Positions 1 through 9,123 are shown, counted from the stretch's first letter. The stretch is DNA of 64,000 nt from Spirochaetales bacterium UBA6872 (GCA_002452215.1 DKCO01000052.1:1-64000); one strand, 5' to 3'. Notes: generated by a model from the letters alone, not told the origin. Made by a program: numbers and translations.

Positions 1-16
1 TTATGCGACTGAATAG

Positions 17-1198
17 TTACGAGATATAGAAAAAACAATCCTGAGAAACCTTGAATTATATCCTTCAATAACAATCCAAGGTCCACGCCAGTGCGGAAAA
101 ACAACACTTTTAAAGGAGGTGTTTCCTCATTATTCTTATGTGGATCTGGATGACTATAATGCACGTGGTTTAGCAGTGGCTGATCCTTATGAGTTCTTTA
201 AAAGATATCCAGAGCCAGTGGTTATTGATGAAGTACAAAGAGTACCATCGATTTTGAGTGTTGTAAAAACTCGAATAGATTTATCAGACAAGAAAGGTAT
301 GTATATTCTTTCAGGAAGTTCACAGCTAAAGCTGTTGACTTCCGTCTCGGAATCCCTCGCTGGAAGAACTGGAATATTGACCATGTATCCGTTATCAATG
401 GCGGAATTAAAGGGTGCAGGAATAGTCTTGGATAGAGATGTACAGTTGGTTTCTGGCTTTATGCCATATATATTTAACAATGGTGGATTTCCCCCCTATG
501 ATTACTATTCAAATTACATATCTACTTATGTAGAAAGGGATGTTGTTTCTGAAAGTGCAGTAAAAGATAAAAATAGATTTGAAGTGTTTTTGAGAGCTCT
601 TGCGGGAAGAGTAGGGCAACTTGTTGATTATTCAGGGCTTTCTAATGATGTAGGTGTTAGCAGTACTACAATTAAGCATTGGATTTCCATATTGGAAGCC
701 TCATACATCATATATATTCTCCAACCATGGCAAAAGAATAGAATCTCTAGATCTGTCAAAACACCAAAGATATATTTTGCCGACACAGGATTGCTAGCTG
801 CTCTATTAGGAATTACAACTCCTAATCAAATGCTTCGAGATCCACTTAGAGGAAATATATTTGAAAATCTGGCAATTATGGAAGCTGTAAAAACAAGGAC
901 TTCAAGAGGTGAGAATCTTCCTTTTTATTTTTTTAGAAACAGCAGAGGTGAAGAGATTGATTTTATAATTGAAAGGAATGAAGGATTGTCTTTATATGAG
1001 ATAAAGAGTGCTGAAGTTTCAACTCCATCATTCTTTGAGACAATGAAAAACTTTCAGACAAAAACTAATTTAAGGATATTAAGCAATAATCTCATATATG
1101 CAGGGGAGACAGGTTCAGTAAATGGAATAAACCTAATTAATTTTCATGATATTGCAGGCTATATTCCAGAAGAAGAGAAGTTCACACTTAGTCTATAA
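17..1198 (+). CDS. AAA ATPase with DUF4143 C-terminal domain, 5' end disrupted
   Basis: The protein has the two-part layout of the AAA_14/DUF4143 ATPases: a P-loop (GPRQCGKTT, bases 80-106), a Walker B-like VVIDEVQR, a sensor-like ILSGSSQ, then a C-terminal half ending in a restriction-endonuclease-like fold (RGEEIDFII, YEIKSAE). Role in cells is poorly defined; many sit in accessory regions. The first plausible start in this frame is a GTG at 119, which would delete the P-loop. The coding frame clearly continues upstream to about base 17, where an in-frame TAG (14-16) stops it. An ATG at base 3 lies in another frame and runs only eight codons. A one-base indel near bases 20-28, or rare initiation, would reconcile this. 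Family call is secure; whether it is functional is doubtful. Confidence 0.8.
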   Translation, partial: LRDIEKTILRNLELYPSITIQGPRQCGKTTLLKEVFPHYSYVDLDDYNARGLAVADPYEFFKRYPEPVVIDEVQRVPSILSVVKTRIDLSDKKGMYILSGSSQLKLLTSVSESLAGRTGILTMYPLSMAELKGAGIVLDRDVQLVSGFMPYIFNNGGFPPYDYYSNYISTYVERDVVSESAVKDKNRFEVFLRALAGRVGQLVDYSGLSNDVGVSSTTIKHWISILEASYIIYILQPWQKNRISRSVKTPKIYFADTGLLAALLGITTPNQMLRDPLRGNIFENLAIMEAVKTRTSRGENLPFYFFRNSRGEEIDFIIERNEGLSLYEIKSAEVSTPSFFETMKNFQTKTNLRILSNNLIYAGETGSVNGINLINFHDIAGYIPEEEKFTLSL

Positions 1199-1209
1199 TG
1201 AAATAAGTA

Positions 1210-1238
1210 TTTACACTGTAGTCAATTATGTGTAATAT
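1210..1238 (+). promoter_or_regulatory. Candidate promoter of rlmB, leaderless geometry
   Basis: TTTACA, 17-base spacer, TAATAT. The -10 ends nine bases before the rlmB ATG and there is no Shine-Dalgarno, so the transcript would begin at or within two or three bases of the start codon. Read by eye, not mapped. Confidence 0.5.
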
Positions 1239-1247
1239 GCTATTTCG

Positions 1248-1994
1248 ATGGGTGAAAAAGTATATGGCTATCATGCGATAGAGGAAGCGATAAAGAAAGC
1301 AGGAATGGGATCAACTCTGTATATTGCTCGAAACAGTGGCGATAGAGTCAAAGCGTTAGAGCAAGATGCTAAAGCTACAGGGAAGATTGCTGTAAGAAAA
1401 GTATCCAAGGAAGAGCTGTCAAGGATGATGCCAGATGTCGACTTACGTGGTGCGCTTCTGGATATTGGTGGTCCCAGAAGGGGTGCATCGCGCCTGATTG
1501 AGACGACAGTTGACGAGTTTTGCTCAAAGCTTGATGAGAAAAAGAGGTCTCTTGTGCTTATCCTTGATGGGATAACGGATCCACATAACCTTGGAGCGAT
1601 ATTGCGTTCGGCAGACCAGTTTGGAGTAGACCTTGTTATGATTCCAGAGCGAAGAGCTGTCCAAGCTAATGAGACAGTTGTGAAAGTATCATCTGGAGCT
1701 GCTCAATATGTTCCTGTGGCTGTTGTTACGAATCTCAGCAGAGAAATCGATAAGCTTAAGGAAAATGGGTTTTGGGTCTATGGCGCAGACATGGCTGGCG
1801 ATAACTCGTATGGCCAAGAGTTTTCAGCAAGGACAGCCATAGTGATGGGATCCGAGGGAGATGGAATATCAAGCCTTGTAAGAAAGAAGTGTGACTATAT
1901 AGTATCGATTCCGATGCAAGGACATATAGACTCATTGAATGTTTCTGTTGCAACAGGGATATTGCTATATGAGTTCAGGCGTTCTGACTCTTAA
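1248..1994 (+). CDS. rlmB: TrmH/SpoU-family rRNA 2'-O-ribose methyltransferase
   Basis: 248 aa, normal length for the TrmH group 3/RlmB family, which methylates a ribose in 23S rRNA using S-adenosylmethionine. An N-terminal substrate-binding domain (GYHAIEEAI, residues 6-14) is followed by the SPOUT knot with its three signatures: ITDPHNLGAILRSADQFG near residue 108, MGSEGDGIS near 200 and SIPMQGHIDSLNVSVA near 224. The start at 1248 has no Shine-Dalgarno but sits just behind a promoter. Its stop overlaps the convergent purD stop by four bases, with no terminator between them. The exact target nucleotide is inferred from the family only. Confidence 0.9.
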   Translation: MGEKVYGYHAIEEAIKKAGMGSTLYIARNSGDRVKALEQDAKATGKIAVRKVSKEELSRMMPDVDLRGALLDIGGPRRGASRLIETTVDEFCSKLDEKKRSLVLILDGITDPHNLGAILRSADQFGVDLVMIPERRAVQANETVVKVSSGAAQYVPVAVVTNLSREIDKLKENGFWVYGADMAGDNSYGQEFSARTAIVMGSEGDGISSLVRKKCDYIVSIPMQGHIDSLNVSVATGILLYEFRRSDS

Positions 1995-3256
1995 GACTCA
2001 AAGTATTTCTCGCCTATATCCTCTCTATACCAAAGGCCTTCTAGGTTCTTGCTTTTTATAAGGTTATAGGCGCTCTCTCCCGCTTTTTTCAGATTTTTGC
2101 CAAGTCCTACTACTGTAATATTTCTTCCACCTGTAGTAACAGGTGTTCCGTCCATGTCTTTGTTTATTGCACCGCAAAATACCATTGGTTTGCCAGAGAT
2201 ATTCATCAAGAAGGCATTTGTGAGATTTTTTATCTTCTTTCCTGTCTCGATTTTCATGGGGTAGCCTTTGCTTGCAAGAACGACAGCTACTGTGCAACTA
2301 TCACTTGTCTCTAGATCAATCTCGTTTACTCTGTCTTCGTCCATTGCATTCAAGATATTTACCAAATCAGACTTGATTATTGGAACCATTGCTTGCGTTG
2401 CAGGATCGTTTAGTCTTATATGGTAATCGACGAGTATCGGTTCTAGCTCCTTGGTGATTATCAAAGAGAATGTCAATATTCCCTTATATGATAGTTGTTC
2501 GACTTTCATGCCATACAAAGTAGGGTTTATTATACTCTCTATTATTTTGTCTTTTATCGATTCAATGACTGGAACAGGACATATTGCACCCATTCCTCCT
2601 GTTGGCGTTGTGTTGTCTTTCGCAACCTTATTGTAGTCGCTTGTGATTGGGAGCAATAGATAACCGCTCTTATCCATCAAGATTGTACATGTTACAGATA
2701 TTCCTGGAACATACTCTTCCAACAGTACAGGGGCTTTTGAGAGGAGCAATGTTGCATAATCTACCAACGCTTTTGTATCAGAGGAGATCAGCATTACTCG
2801 TGATGGCGATACCGAATTCGATTTTATTATAAAAGTCTCCCCTTGGTGTTTTCTCAAATATAGCTCAAGTGCATCAATATCGCCAAAAAGGGAGTTTCTT
2901 GGAGTTGGAATGTTGTGTCTTTGGGTGAATGCACGTGAAAATGCTCTGTCTCCTTCTAGCTTTATCGATTTCGATGGTGCACCAAATACTCTTATGTTCT
3001 TATTCTCCAAGTACTCCACGACGCCAGTAAAGAGCGGGGCTTCGGTGCCAATGAAGACCATGTCGATCTTGTTGTCGATGCAAGCTTTGTATACTTCTTC
3101 TGGATTTGCAGGATTTATGCCTTTTAAATTCGTTGCAATATCTTCAGTGCAAAGATTTCCCGGAGCAATAAACAATCCCGATATCAAATTGCTTTTGCTG
3201 AACCACCATAATATAGCATGATCTTTTGCACCTGAACCTAGCATCAAAACGCGCAT
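1991..3256 (-). CDS. purD: Phosphoribosylamine-glycine ligase
   Basis: 421 aa, standard GARS length. This ATP-grasp enzyme makes glycinamide ribonucleotide in step two of de novo purine synthesis. Visible features are the N-terminal GSGAKDHAI (usually GSGGREHAL), EEYVPGISVT in the ATP-grasp core, TGGMGAICPVP near residue 215, RLNDPATQAM near 280 and the C-terminal TTGGRNITVVGLG. A Shine-Dalgarno (AGGAG) precedes the ATG. It is monocistronic here; purA and purB lie about 40-50 kb away and the rest of the de novo pathway is not in the window, so the extent of the pathway cannot be judged. Substitutions in the first loop make it a slightly divergent member. Confidence 0.93.
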   Translation of the reverse strand: MRVLMLGSGAKDHAILWWFSKSNLISGLFIAPGNLCTEDIATNLKGINPANPEEVYKACIDNKIDMVFIGTEAPLFTGVVEYLENKNIRVFGAPSKSIKLEGDRAFSRAFTQRHNIPTPRNSLFGDIDALELYLRKHQGETFIIKSNSVSPSRVMLISSDTKALVDYATLLLSKAPVLLEEYVPGISVTCTILMDKSGYLLLPITSDYNKVAKDNTTPTGGMGAICPVPVIESIKDKIIESIINPTLYGMKVEQLSYKGILTFSLIITKELEPILVDYHIRLNDPATQAMVPIIKSDLVNILNAMDEDRVNEIDLETSDSCTVAVVLASKGYPMKIETGKKIKNLTNAFLMNISGKPMVFCGAINKDMDGTPVTTGGRNITVVGLGKNLKKAGESAYNLIKSKNLEGLWYREDIGEKYFES

Positions 3257-3325
3257 AAATTTCTCCTATGAGTAAAATGCTAACTCACTGGATATTGCAA
3301 GTCAAAAGAAAATCTAAAAACTTTG

Positions 3326-4288
3326 CTATTGCCCCTGCCACTCCTCGATAATAGGCGAAAGGGCTTCGATATAATCGTTTTTGGTAAGAGCTTTTGTGAG
3401 CTTTGATTTAGCTTTCGAGGCCCCTTCCATTCCCTTGAGGTAAGCCATCATGTGCTTTCTCATCTCTCTTGCGGCCAATGCCTCCCCATAGTATCTGGCC
3501 ATCAAATCAAAGTGTTTCAATGCAATTTCTATCTTTTCTTTGGTTGTGGGTTTTGAGTAAGAGCCTTTTGAGATGAATTCCTTGGTCTCTCGAAATATGA
3601 ACGGATTGCCAATTGCACCTCTTGCAAACATAACACCATCCATATTGCATTCATCTATTGCATAGAGTGCATCTTCTGGAGAGAAAATATCCCCAGATGC
3701 ATATAGCATTATTCTATCATCCTTGAAGTGTTTTGACAGATTTTTAAATGCGCTTCTGTCGGCAACGCCTGTATAGAGCTGGGCCCTTGTACGTGCATGC
3801 AATGTGAGAGCTGTTGCGCCTCCATCGAGAGCACATTGTGCAAACTCTAGGTAGTTTATCGAGCTTGAGTCCCATCCAAGCCTGAATTTCACTGAAATAG
3901 GAAGAGCTGTTTCTTCTTTTAATGTCTTTACCATTTTTGTTATCTTCCATGGCTCTTTCATCAACGCACAACCGGCTCCGTTTTTCACGACTTTCGGCAC
4001 AGGGCATCCGCAATTGATATCAATTGATGTGGGGTTGTATTTCATAAGGTTTTCGATGCATCTTGAGATTGGATCCTCATCTGGTGCGAAAAGCTGTACT
4101 ACTAGTTTTTTCTCGTTATCGGCTCTCTCTAGAAGTTCCTCTGTTTTTTTGCTGTCTCTTGCAAGGCCTTCAGCACTTACCATCTCTGTGACTGTTATAT
4201 CTGCACCTTCTGAGATGCATATTTCCCTGAATGCTTTGTCTGTATAACCTGCAAGTGGTGCCAAGACCAGCCTATCGTTTTTATCCAT
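3326..4288 (-). CDS. tRNA-dihydrouridine synthase (Dus family)
   Basis: 320 aa FMN-dependent TIM-barrel enzyme that reduces uridines in the D-loop of tRNA. Seen: the N-terminal LAPLAGYTDKAFR, VVQLFAPDEDP, the catalytic-cysteine loop INCGCPVPKVVKNGAGCAL near residue 95, VKFRLGW near 135, LTLHARTR near 160 and the flavin-phosphate segment GVMFARGAIGNPFIF near 220. Closest in layout to DusB, but the subtype cannot be fixed by eye. The ATG has no Shine-Dalgarno and lies six bases after a -10 box. It diverges from ricT. Confidence 0.9.
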   Translation of the reverse strand: MDKNDRLVLAPLAGYTDKAFREICISEGADITVTEMVSAEGLARDSKKTEELLERADNEKKLVVQLFAPDEDPISRCIENLMKYNPTSIDINCGCPVPKVVKNGAGCALMKEPWKITKMVKTLKEETALPISVKFRLGWDSSSINYLEFAQCALDGGATALTLHARTRAQLYTGVADRSAFKNLSKHFKDDRIMLYASGDIFSPEDALYAIDECNMDGVMFARGAIGNPFIFRETKEFISKGSYSKPTTKEKIEIALKHFDLMARYYGEALAAREMRKHMMAYLKGMEGASKAKSKLTKALTKNDYIEALSPIIEEWQGQ

Positions 4289-4294
4289 AGCTAT

Positions 4295-4323
4295 AGAATA
4301 ACAAAGAGCATTGATTGCGAGAA
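4295..4323 (-). promoter_or_regulatory. Candidate leaderless promoter of the dus gene
   Basis: On the minus strand: TTCTCG, 17-base spacer, TATTCT, then six bases and the ATG. No Shine-Dalgarno is present. Confidence 0.45.
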
Positions 4324-4334
4324 TCGCTATTCTC

Positions 4335-4363
4335 TTGCTAACGAATGGTTCTACATGTTATTT
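4335..4363 (+). promoter_or_regulatory. Candidate leaderless promoter of ricT
   Basis: TTGCTA, 17-base spacer, TTATTT, followed eight bases later by the ATG at 4372. It stands back to back with the dus promoter, 11 bases between the two -35 boxes. Confidence 0.4.
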
Positions 4364-4371
4364 TTTGTAGT

Positions 4372-5400
4372 ATGAAGAAGAAATCAGAGCATGAAGATGA
4401 CAGTGCTTATGTATATGTTGTAAAGAATCCCTCATACAATGACATCTCGCTTTGTGCCTGGGACAGCGTCCTTTATGCAGGTACACCGGTTGTATATGAC
4501 ACTAAATTTGGCCTGGACCTTGGAATTGTCGTTGGCTCGGCACCTGTGCCCGGCGAAAGTTATACTCCTGGCTGCGCATCTGTCAGAGGCGCATGTTTGC
4601 ATTTTGCAGGTGAAGTAGATGAGGAGTCCCCTAAAGGTGGAATGGAAGAACATCAATGCAATCATTGTTTCGGGTGCCAAATTGCAAAAGAACCAAAGAA
4701 GATCAATGTAACTGGTGATGTTGATTGGATTGATCACTTGGCAACACCATCAGAGATGGCCAAGTACAACGAAAATACATCGCATGAAGAGGATGCTTTG
4801 CGTGTCTGTCGCGAAAAGATACAGAAGCACAAGCTGAATATGAAGCTTGTGACTACCCATTTTCTTCTGGGAGAGCCAAAGGTGCTTTTCTTCTTTACAG
4901 CAGAGGAGCGAGTTGATTTCAGGGATCTTGTAAAGGATCTTGTTTCTGTTTTTCGGATGAGGATAGAGCTTAGGCAAATTGGTGTGCGTGACGAATCAAG
5001 GTTGATTGGAGGGCTCTCGGTATGTGGCCGAGATTATTGTTGTCATTTGATCAACAAGGAAATGGACCCTGTTACTATCAAGATGGCCAAAGAGCAAAAC
5101 CTTTCGCTTAACTCGGTGAAGATATCAGGGCCATGCGGACGCCTTCTTTGCTGCCTTGCTTATGAGTATGATTACTATATGGAAGAGAAGGCTGGATGTC
5201 CTCCAGAAGGTACGAAATTGAAGATCGACCATGAGCTTTGGCGTGTCTCCGAGGTCAATATCCTTTCAAGAAAGCTTGTTTGTCTTGCATCTGATGGAAG
5301 ATCCATATCGATACCATTTGATGAGGTTTCGTTTGATGACGAGTCTGGCTATTGGGTTGTCAATGAAGAGTATCAAAAGGAGCTTTTTTCGCAAGATTGA
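4372..5400 (+). CDS. ricT: PSP1/RicT (YaaT) domain protein
   Basis: 342 aa from the ATG at 4372; an in-frame ATG 27 bases earlier lies inside the promoter and is not used here. The PSP1 C-terminal domain is unmistakable: VDFRDLVKDL, IELRQIGVRDESRLIGG, CGRDYCC and SGPCGRLLCCLAYEYDYY. In Bacillus, RicT acts with RicA and RicF in a complex carrying iron-sulfur clusters that affects RNase Y and development; whether that applies to a spirochaete is unknown. A cysteine set CNHCFGC near residue 95 adds to the conserved C-terminal cysteines, consistent with metal or cluster binding. No homologue of the RicA/F partners is visible in this window. Confidence 0.85.
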   Translation: MKKKSEHEDDSAYVYVVKNPSYNDISLCAWDSVLYAGTPVVYDTKFGLDLGIVVGSAPVPGESYTPGCASVRGACLHFAGEVDEESPKGGMEEHQCNHCFGCQIAKEPKKINVTGDVDWIDHLATPSEMAKYNENTSHEEDALRVCREKIQKHKLNMKLVTTHFLLGEPKVLFFFTAEERVDFRDLVKDLVSVFRMRIELRQIGVRDESRLIGGLSVCGRDYCCHLINKEMDPVTIKMAKEQNLSLNSVKISGPCGRLLCCLAYEYDYYMEEKAGCPPEGTKLKIDHELWRVSEVNILSRKLVCLASDGRSISIPFDEVSFDDESGYWVVNEEYQKELFSQD

Positions 5401-5465
5401 CAAAAATATTGGACTTTGATTCTTGTCGGGGATTTCGTTTGATATATTTTTGGTAAAACTTTGTA

Positions 5466-5494
5466 TTGACCGAAATTATTCTTTATGGTAATTT
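5466..5494 (+). promoter_or_regulatory. Candidate promoter of rpsT-HU-lnt-cinA
   Basis: TTGACC, 17-base spacer, TAATTT; about 90 bases of leader precede rpsT, enough for a regulatory structure, though I see no clear hairpin. Confidence 0.5.
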
Positions 5495-5590
5495 CTAATG
5501 ATGTGTCTTGTTATATCCTTTTTTGGTTGCTAGGATATTCATCTTGATACTTGAAATCTTAATTGTATAAATTAGTCTTTGGAGGAATAA

Positions 5591-5851
5591 ATGGCAAACA
5601 AATCCGCAGAGAAGAGAGAACGTCAGGAAGCAACTCGCCGCATTCGCAATCATGCAGCAAAGAGCAAAGTCAGAACAGCTGTAAAGAAATTCAATGCAGC
5701 AGTAGCTGACGGAGACAAAGCAGCAGCAGAAGCTGCATTTGTTGAGAGTTGCAAGCTTCTCGATTCAACAGCTGGCAAGGGAATTATCCACCCAAACAAC
5801 GCTGCTAGAAAAAAGAGTAGACTTGCTCATGCATTGAATAAATTAGCTTGA
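5591..5851 (+). CDS. rpsT: 30S ribosomal protein S20
   Basis: 86 aa, normal length, very basic and helical. Family marks are the N-terminal NKSAEKRERQ, the KSKVRTAVKKF segment and the C-terminal GIIHPNNAARKKSRLA. S20 binds 16S rRNA early in 30S assembly. A perfect GGAGG sits five bases before the ATG, in line with high expression. It leads the run rpsT-HU-lnt-cinA, with a 16-base gap to the HU gene. Confidence 0.97.
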   Translation: MANKSAEKRERQEATRRIRNHAAKSKVRTAVKKFNAAVADGDKAAAEAAFVESCKLLDSTAGKGIIHPNNAARKKSRLAHALNKLA

Positions 5852-5867
5852 TTTTGGGAGTAGTGTG

Positions 5868-6185
5868 ATGGAAGAGAAGTTGACTAAAGCTACGATTATC
5901 GAGAACCTTCACAACAAGCTTGGTCTCAACAGGGGCGATATTCATGCTGTCATAGATGAGCTTTTTGAAGAAGTGAAAGATGGGTTGAAGGATAATCGCA
6001 TCATTGAGCTTCGAGGATTTGGGACATTTGAAGTAAGGATCCGAAAAGGCAGAGAGAAAGCTCGCAATCCTAAGACTGGCGATGTGGTTGCTGTTGGGAA
6101 ACATGGTGTGGCTATCTTCCGTCCAGGTAAGGAATTGAAGGATTTTGTCTGGAATATCACAGAAGGTCCCTCTCTTGAGGAGTAG
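5868..6185 (+). CDS. HU/IHF-family DNA-binding protein
   Basis: 105 aa from ATG 5868. A GTG three bases earlier is in frame, but the GGGAG Shine-Dalgarno is better spaced from the ATG. The histone-like fold is clear: helical N-terminus (KATIIENLHNK), the beta-arm signature IELRGFGTFEVR and RNPKTGDVVAV, and IFRPGKELKD at the end of the domain. It binds and bends DNA as a dimer. Slightly longer at the C-terminus than classic 90-aa HU. The downstream lnt gene starts three bases after its stop. Confidence 0.95.
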   Translation: MEEKLTKATIIENLHNKLGLNRGDIHAVIDELFEEVKDGLKDNRIIELRGFGTFEVRIRKGREKARNPKTGDVVAVGKHGVAIFRPGKELKDFVWNITEGPSLEE

Positions 6186-6188
6186 CAA

Positions 6189-7874
6189 TTGAAGAATCTT
6201 GATTCAATCGAGGTCAGTTATGTAAGGAACCTTAGGACAGTTTGTTCTGAGGTTCTTGTTTTATTGGTATCATCATTTGTTTTATCATTGGCATTTCCTG
6301 GTTTTATGAGCGCAAAAGGTATTGGTTTTATTGCCCTTATAGCTCTTATTCCGGTTTTTATGGTGATAAAGAACACAACATTCAAGTGCGTATGGTTCTA
6401 TGGTTTTCTGTTTGGGTTATGCTATTACTTTTTCTTCAACTATTGGCTTAAAGGTTTTCATCCCCTTGCTATTTTGATTGCTCCTATAATCAAGGGCTTT
6501 GAGATGATGTTGCTTTTCTTGGCATTGAAAGCCTCTGTTTGTTTTTTTCCAAAGAAGGGCTATCTTCTTCAGCCTGTTATATGGGTTTCTTATGCTTATT
6601 TAGCTGAGAGTTGGTTTGCTGGTTATCCATATGGCAATATCGTGTATGCGCTTTACAGATACAATGTGTTGATACAGATTGCTGATATAACAGGGATATG
6701 GGGAATCTTGTTTATGATGGTTCTTCCTCAAGCTTTCTTGGCTAATGCTCTAATCGATAAAATCAATTCGACATCATTTTCATTGAAATCATACTTCAAG
6801 AGAGAGTTGTGGGTCGAGATTATCTATGTTCTTCTTCTTGTCATTACTATTGTCTATGGTATTGTCAAACTTGCTTATTGGACTGATCGCACTCCAGATA
6901 AGACATGGAGAGTAGCTACTGTACAGCATAACCATGATTCATGGAAGGGTGGATATACTACATATTTGCAAAACTTCAACAACCTAAGAAAGAGCACTTT
7001 AGAGTCATTGTCTTCAGATCCTGATATTGTGGTTTGGTCTGAGACAGCGTTTGTTCCATCGGTTTCCTGGCATTTGAACTACTACCAAGAGGGATCCGGG
7101 TGGGAAGATATCGCAAATCTTACTCGAGAGTTTGTTCAATTTGGAAAAGATCTTCCAGTTCCTCTTTTGACAGGTAATCCAAAAGGTGTAATCGATGATC
7201 CGACAATGCCTGCCTATGATGAGAACGGTGTGCAAAATAGAGTAGATTACAACACTGTTATCCTGTTTGATGATGGTGAGATAATCGAGGAATACAAAAA
7301 ACAGCATCTTGTTCCATTTACAGAGCATTTTCCATATGAGAAGCAACTTCCTTGGCTCTATAATCTCCTTTTGGCTAACGATTACAATTGGTGGGAGAAA
7401 GGAGATGAGGCTGTTGTATTCGATCTGGATGGGATCAAGTTCTCGACTCCGATTTGCTATGAGGATTCTTTTGGAAACCTTAATGCTCAATTTGTTGCAA
7501 ATGGCGCAGATGTTATAGTCAACATGACAAATGACAATTGGTCTAAAAAGGCCTCAGCAGAGTGGCAACATGCTGCAATAGCAGCCTTCCGTTCAGTAGA
7601 GACGCGAAAGTCAATGATTAGAGGAACAAATTCAGGAATTACATGCCTGATCACACCAGATGGAAAGATCCATGATCCAATGGAGCCTTTTACTAGAGGA
7701 TGGAAGTTATATCAAGTGCCTGTTTATACACATGAAAGTTATAACGATACATTCTTTGTAAGGCACTATGACCTTTTTGCATTCGTCTCGATATACTCGT
7801 CGATTGCTTTGCTTTTTGTTGGTGCTGTTTTGAAAATCATAAAGACAGTGGGAAGGAAAAAGGGTTTCAATTAA
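6189..7874 (+). CDS. lnt: Apolipoprotein N-acyltransferase
   Basis: 561 aa inner-membrane enzyme that adds the third acyl chain to the N-terminal cysteine of lipoproteins. About the first 230 residues contain six or more hydrophobic segments; the rest is a nitrilase domain with the Glu-Lys-Cys triad visible as E285 (VVWSETAF), K370/K371 (EYKKQHLVPF) and C423 (TPICYED). Start is a TTG: GAGGAG ends six bases before it and no ATG fits. The window also encodes several lipobox proteins that would be its substrates. Translationally close to the HU gene and followed four bases later by cinA. Confidence 0.93.
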   Translation: MKNLDSIEVSYVRNLRTVCSEVLVLLVSSFVLSLAFPGFMSAKGIGFIALIALIPVFMVIKNTTFKCVWFYGFLFGLCYYFFFNYWLKGFHPLAILIAPIIKGFEMMLLFLALKASVCFFPKKGYLLQPVIWVSYAYLAESWFAGYPYGNIVYALYRYNVLIQIADITGIWGILFMMVLPQAFLANALIDKINSTSFSLKSYFKRELWVEIIYVLLLVITIVYGIVKLAYWTDRTPDKTWRVATVQHNHDSWKGGYTTYLQNFNNLRKSTLESLSSDPDIVVWSETAFVPSVSWHLNYYQEGSGWEDIANLTREFVQFGKDLPVPLLTGNPKGVIDDPTMPAYDENGVQNRVDYNTVILFDDGEIIEEYKKQHLVPFTEHFPYEKQLPWLYNLLLANDYNWWEKGDEAVVFDLDGIKFSTPICYEDSFGNLNAQFVANGADVIVNMTNDNWSKKASAEWQHAAIAAFRSVETRKSMIRGTNSGITCLITPDGKIHDPMEPFTRGWKLYQVPVYTHESYNDTFFVRHYDLFAFVSIYSSIALLFVGAVLKIIKTVGRKKGFN

Positions 7875-7877
7875 GAA

Positions 7878-9116
7878 ATGAAAGCATCATTAATCATAAT
7901 AGGTACAGAGCTTACCAGAGGAATAATCCAAGACAAGCATGCAAAGCTGGTATCTAAGGAGCTTACAGCTATAGGAATACATATTTGCCAGATTGTTGCT
8001 CTTCCCGATGACGGTTCGATCGAATCCGTCTTGGAGGCTTTGGTTGCAAAGAATGACATTTTGATAATCACTGGAGGTCTTGGCCCTACAGCTGATGACA
8101 TGACTAGGGAAGTCATAGCAAAAGCCGCTGGAGTTTCTCTCGAGAGAAATGAGATGTGCTGGAATAACCTCGTTTCGCGTCTTGGCTCCAGAGCATATGG
8201 TGCGAATGAGAAGCAAGCATTTATACCCAAGGGCTTTGATGTCATCGACAACAAAAATGGCACAGCTGCAGGCTTCTATGGTTATGCTTCGAAAACTCTT
8301 TTGATTTCCCTGCCTGGGCCGCCTAAGGAGATGGAACCAATGTTTTATGACACAGTCTTGCCTCTTCTTAGGAAAAAGATGAATCTGTCTGACGAGAAAA
8401 GAGATGAGTATTCGTCTTTCTTGACAGCAGAAGCAAAGCTTGAGGAACTATGTGAACAAGCAGACCAAGATATAATTTGGGCAACACGATTCCAAGACTA
8501 CAAGATTTCTCTTTATGCGTCAGGAAAGAGCGATGAAGAGCGAAGAATTGCCATTGAAAAGATCAGAGCATCCGTTGGCATAGATAGGCTTGTTGATGGA
8601 AATGTTGAAGCAATTGACATTCTCATTGCGACTTTACTGGATAGAAATGCAACTATAGCATGCGCTGAAAGCTGTTCTGGAGGTCTTGCATCATCTCTTC
8701 TTACATCGCGTCCAGGCTCATCTCGCTATATGCTAGGATCTGTGACATCTTATGCACCGAGCGTAAAAGAGAAGGTGCTTTCCGTGCCAAAGGATATTGT
8801 TGATAGATTCGGAACTGTTTCTGTAGAGTGTGCCAGAGAGATGGCATGCAAAGTTAGAGCTTTGATGGATTCGGATTATGCTTTCTCGATAACGGGCGTT
8901 GCTGGGCCAGAGAAAAGTGAAGGAAAAGATGTTGGAACGGTTTGCTTTGGCTTTTCGGGGCGAGATCGAGAGGCATGTTCTGTGAAGGTTCTTTTGGGTT
9001 CATGGGGCAGGGAGAGCGTGAGAAGGCGTGCAACTGTTGCTGCATTTTTGTTGATGGATTGCTATATAAAAAACATGGACATAGAATCTGTTGTGGATTC
9101 TTGGCATGTATTTTAA
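7878..9116 (+). CDS. cinA: CinA-family protein (NMN deamidase / damage-inducible)
   Basis: 412 aa with both CinA parts. The N-terminal molybdopterin-binding-like (COG1058) domain shows IIGTELTRG, TGGLGPTADDMT and LPGPPKEMEPMF. The C-terminal PncC domain starts near residue 255 with ACAESCSGGLASSLL and includes SVTSYAPSVKEKVL and SITGVAGPE. PncC domains deamidate nicotinamide mononucleotide in pyridine nucleotide recycling. Last gene of the rpsT operon; rho follows after 140 bases with its own promoter. Confidence 0.92.
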   Translation: MKASLIIIGTELTRGIIQDKHAKLVSKELTAIGIHICQIVALPDDGSIESVLEALVAKNDILIITGGLGPTADDMTREVIAKAAGVSLERNEMCWNNLVSRLGSRAYGANEKQAFIPKGFDVIDNKNGTAAGFYGYASKTLLISLPGPPKEMEPMFYDTVLPLLRKKMNLSDEKRDEYSSFLTAEAKLEELCEQADQDIIWATRFQDYKISLYASGKSDEERRIAIEKIRASVGIDRLVDGNVEAIDILIATLLDRNATIACAESCSGGLASSLLTSRPGSSRYMLGSVTSYAPSVKEKVLSVPKDIVDRFGTVSVECAREMACKVRALMDSDYAFSITGVAGPEKSEGKDVGTVCFGFSGRDREACSVKVLLGSWGRESVRRRATVAAFLLMDCYIKNMDIESVVDSWHVF

Positions 9117-9123
9117 CAAAGAG

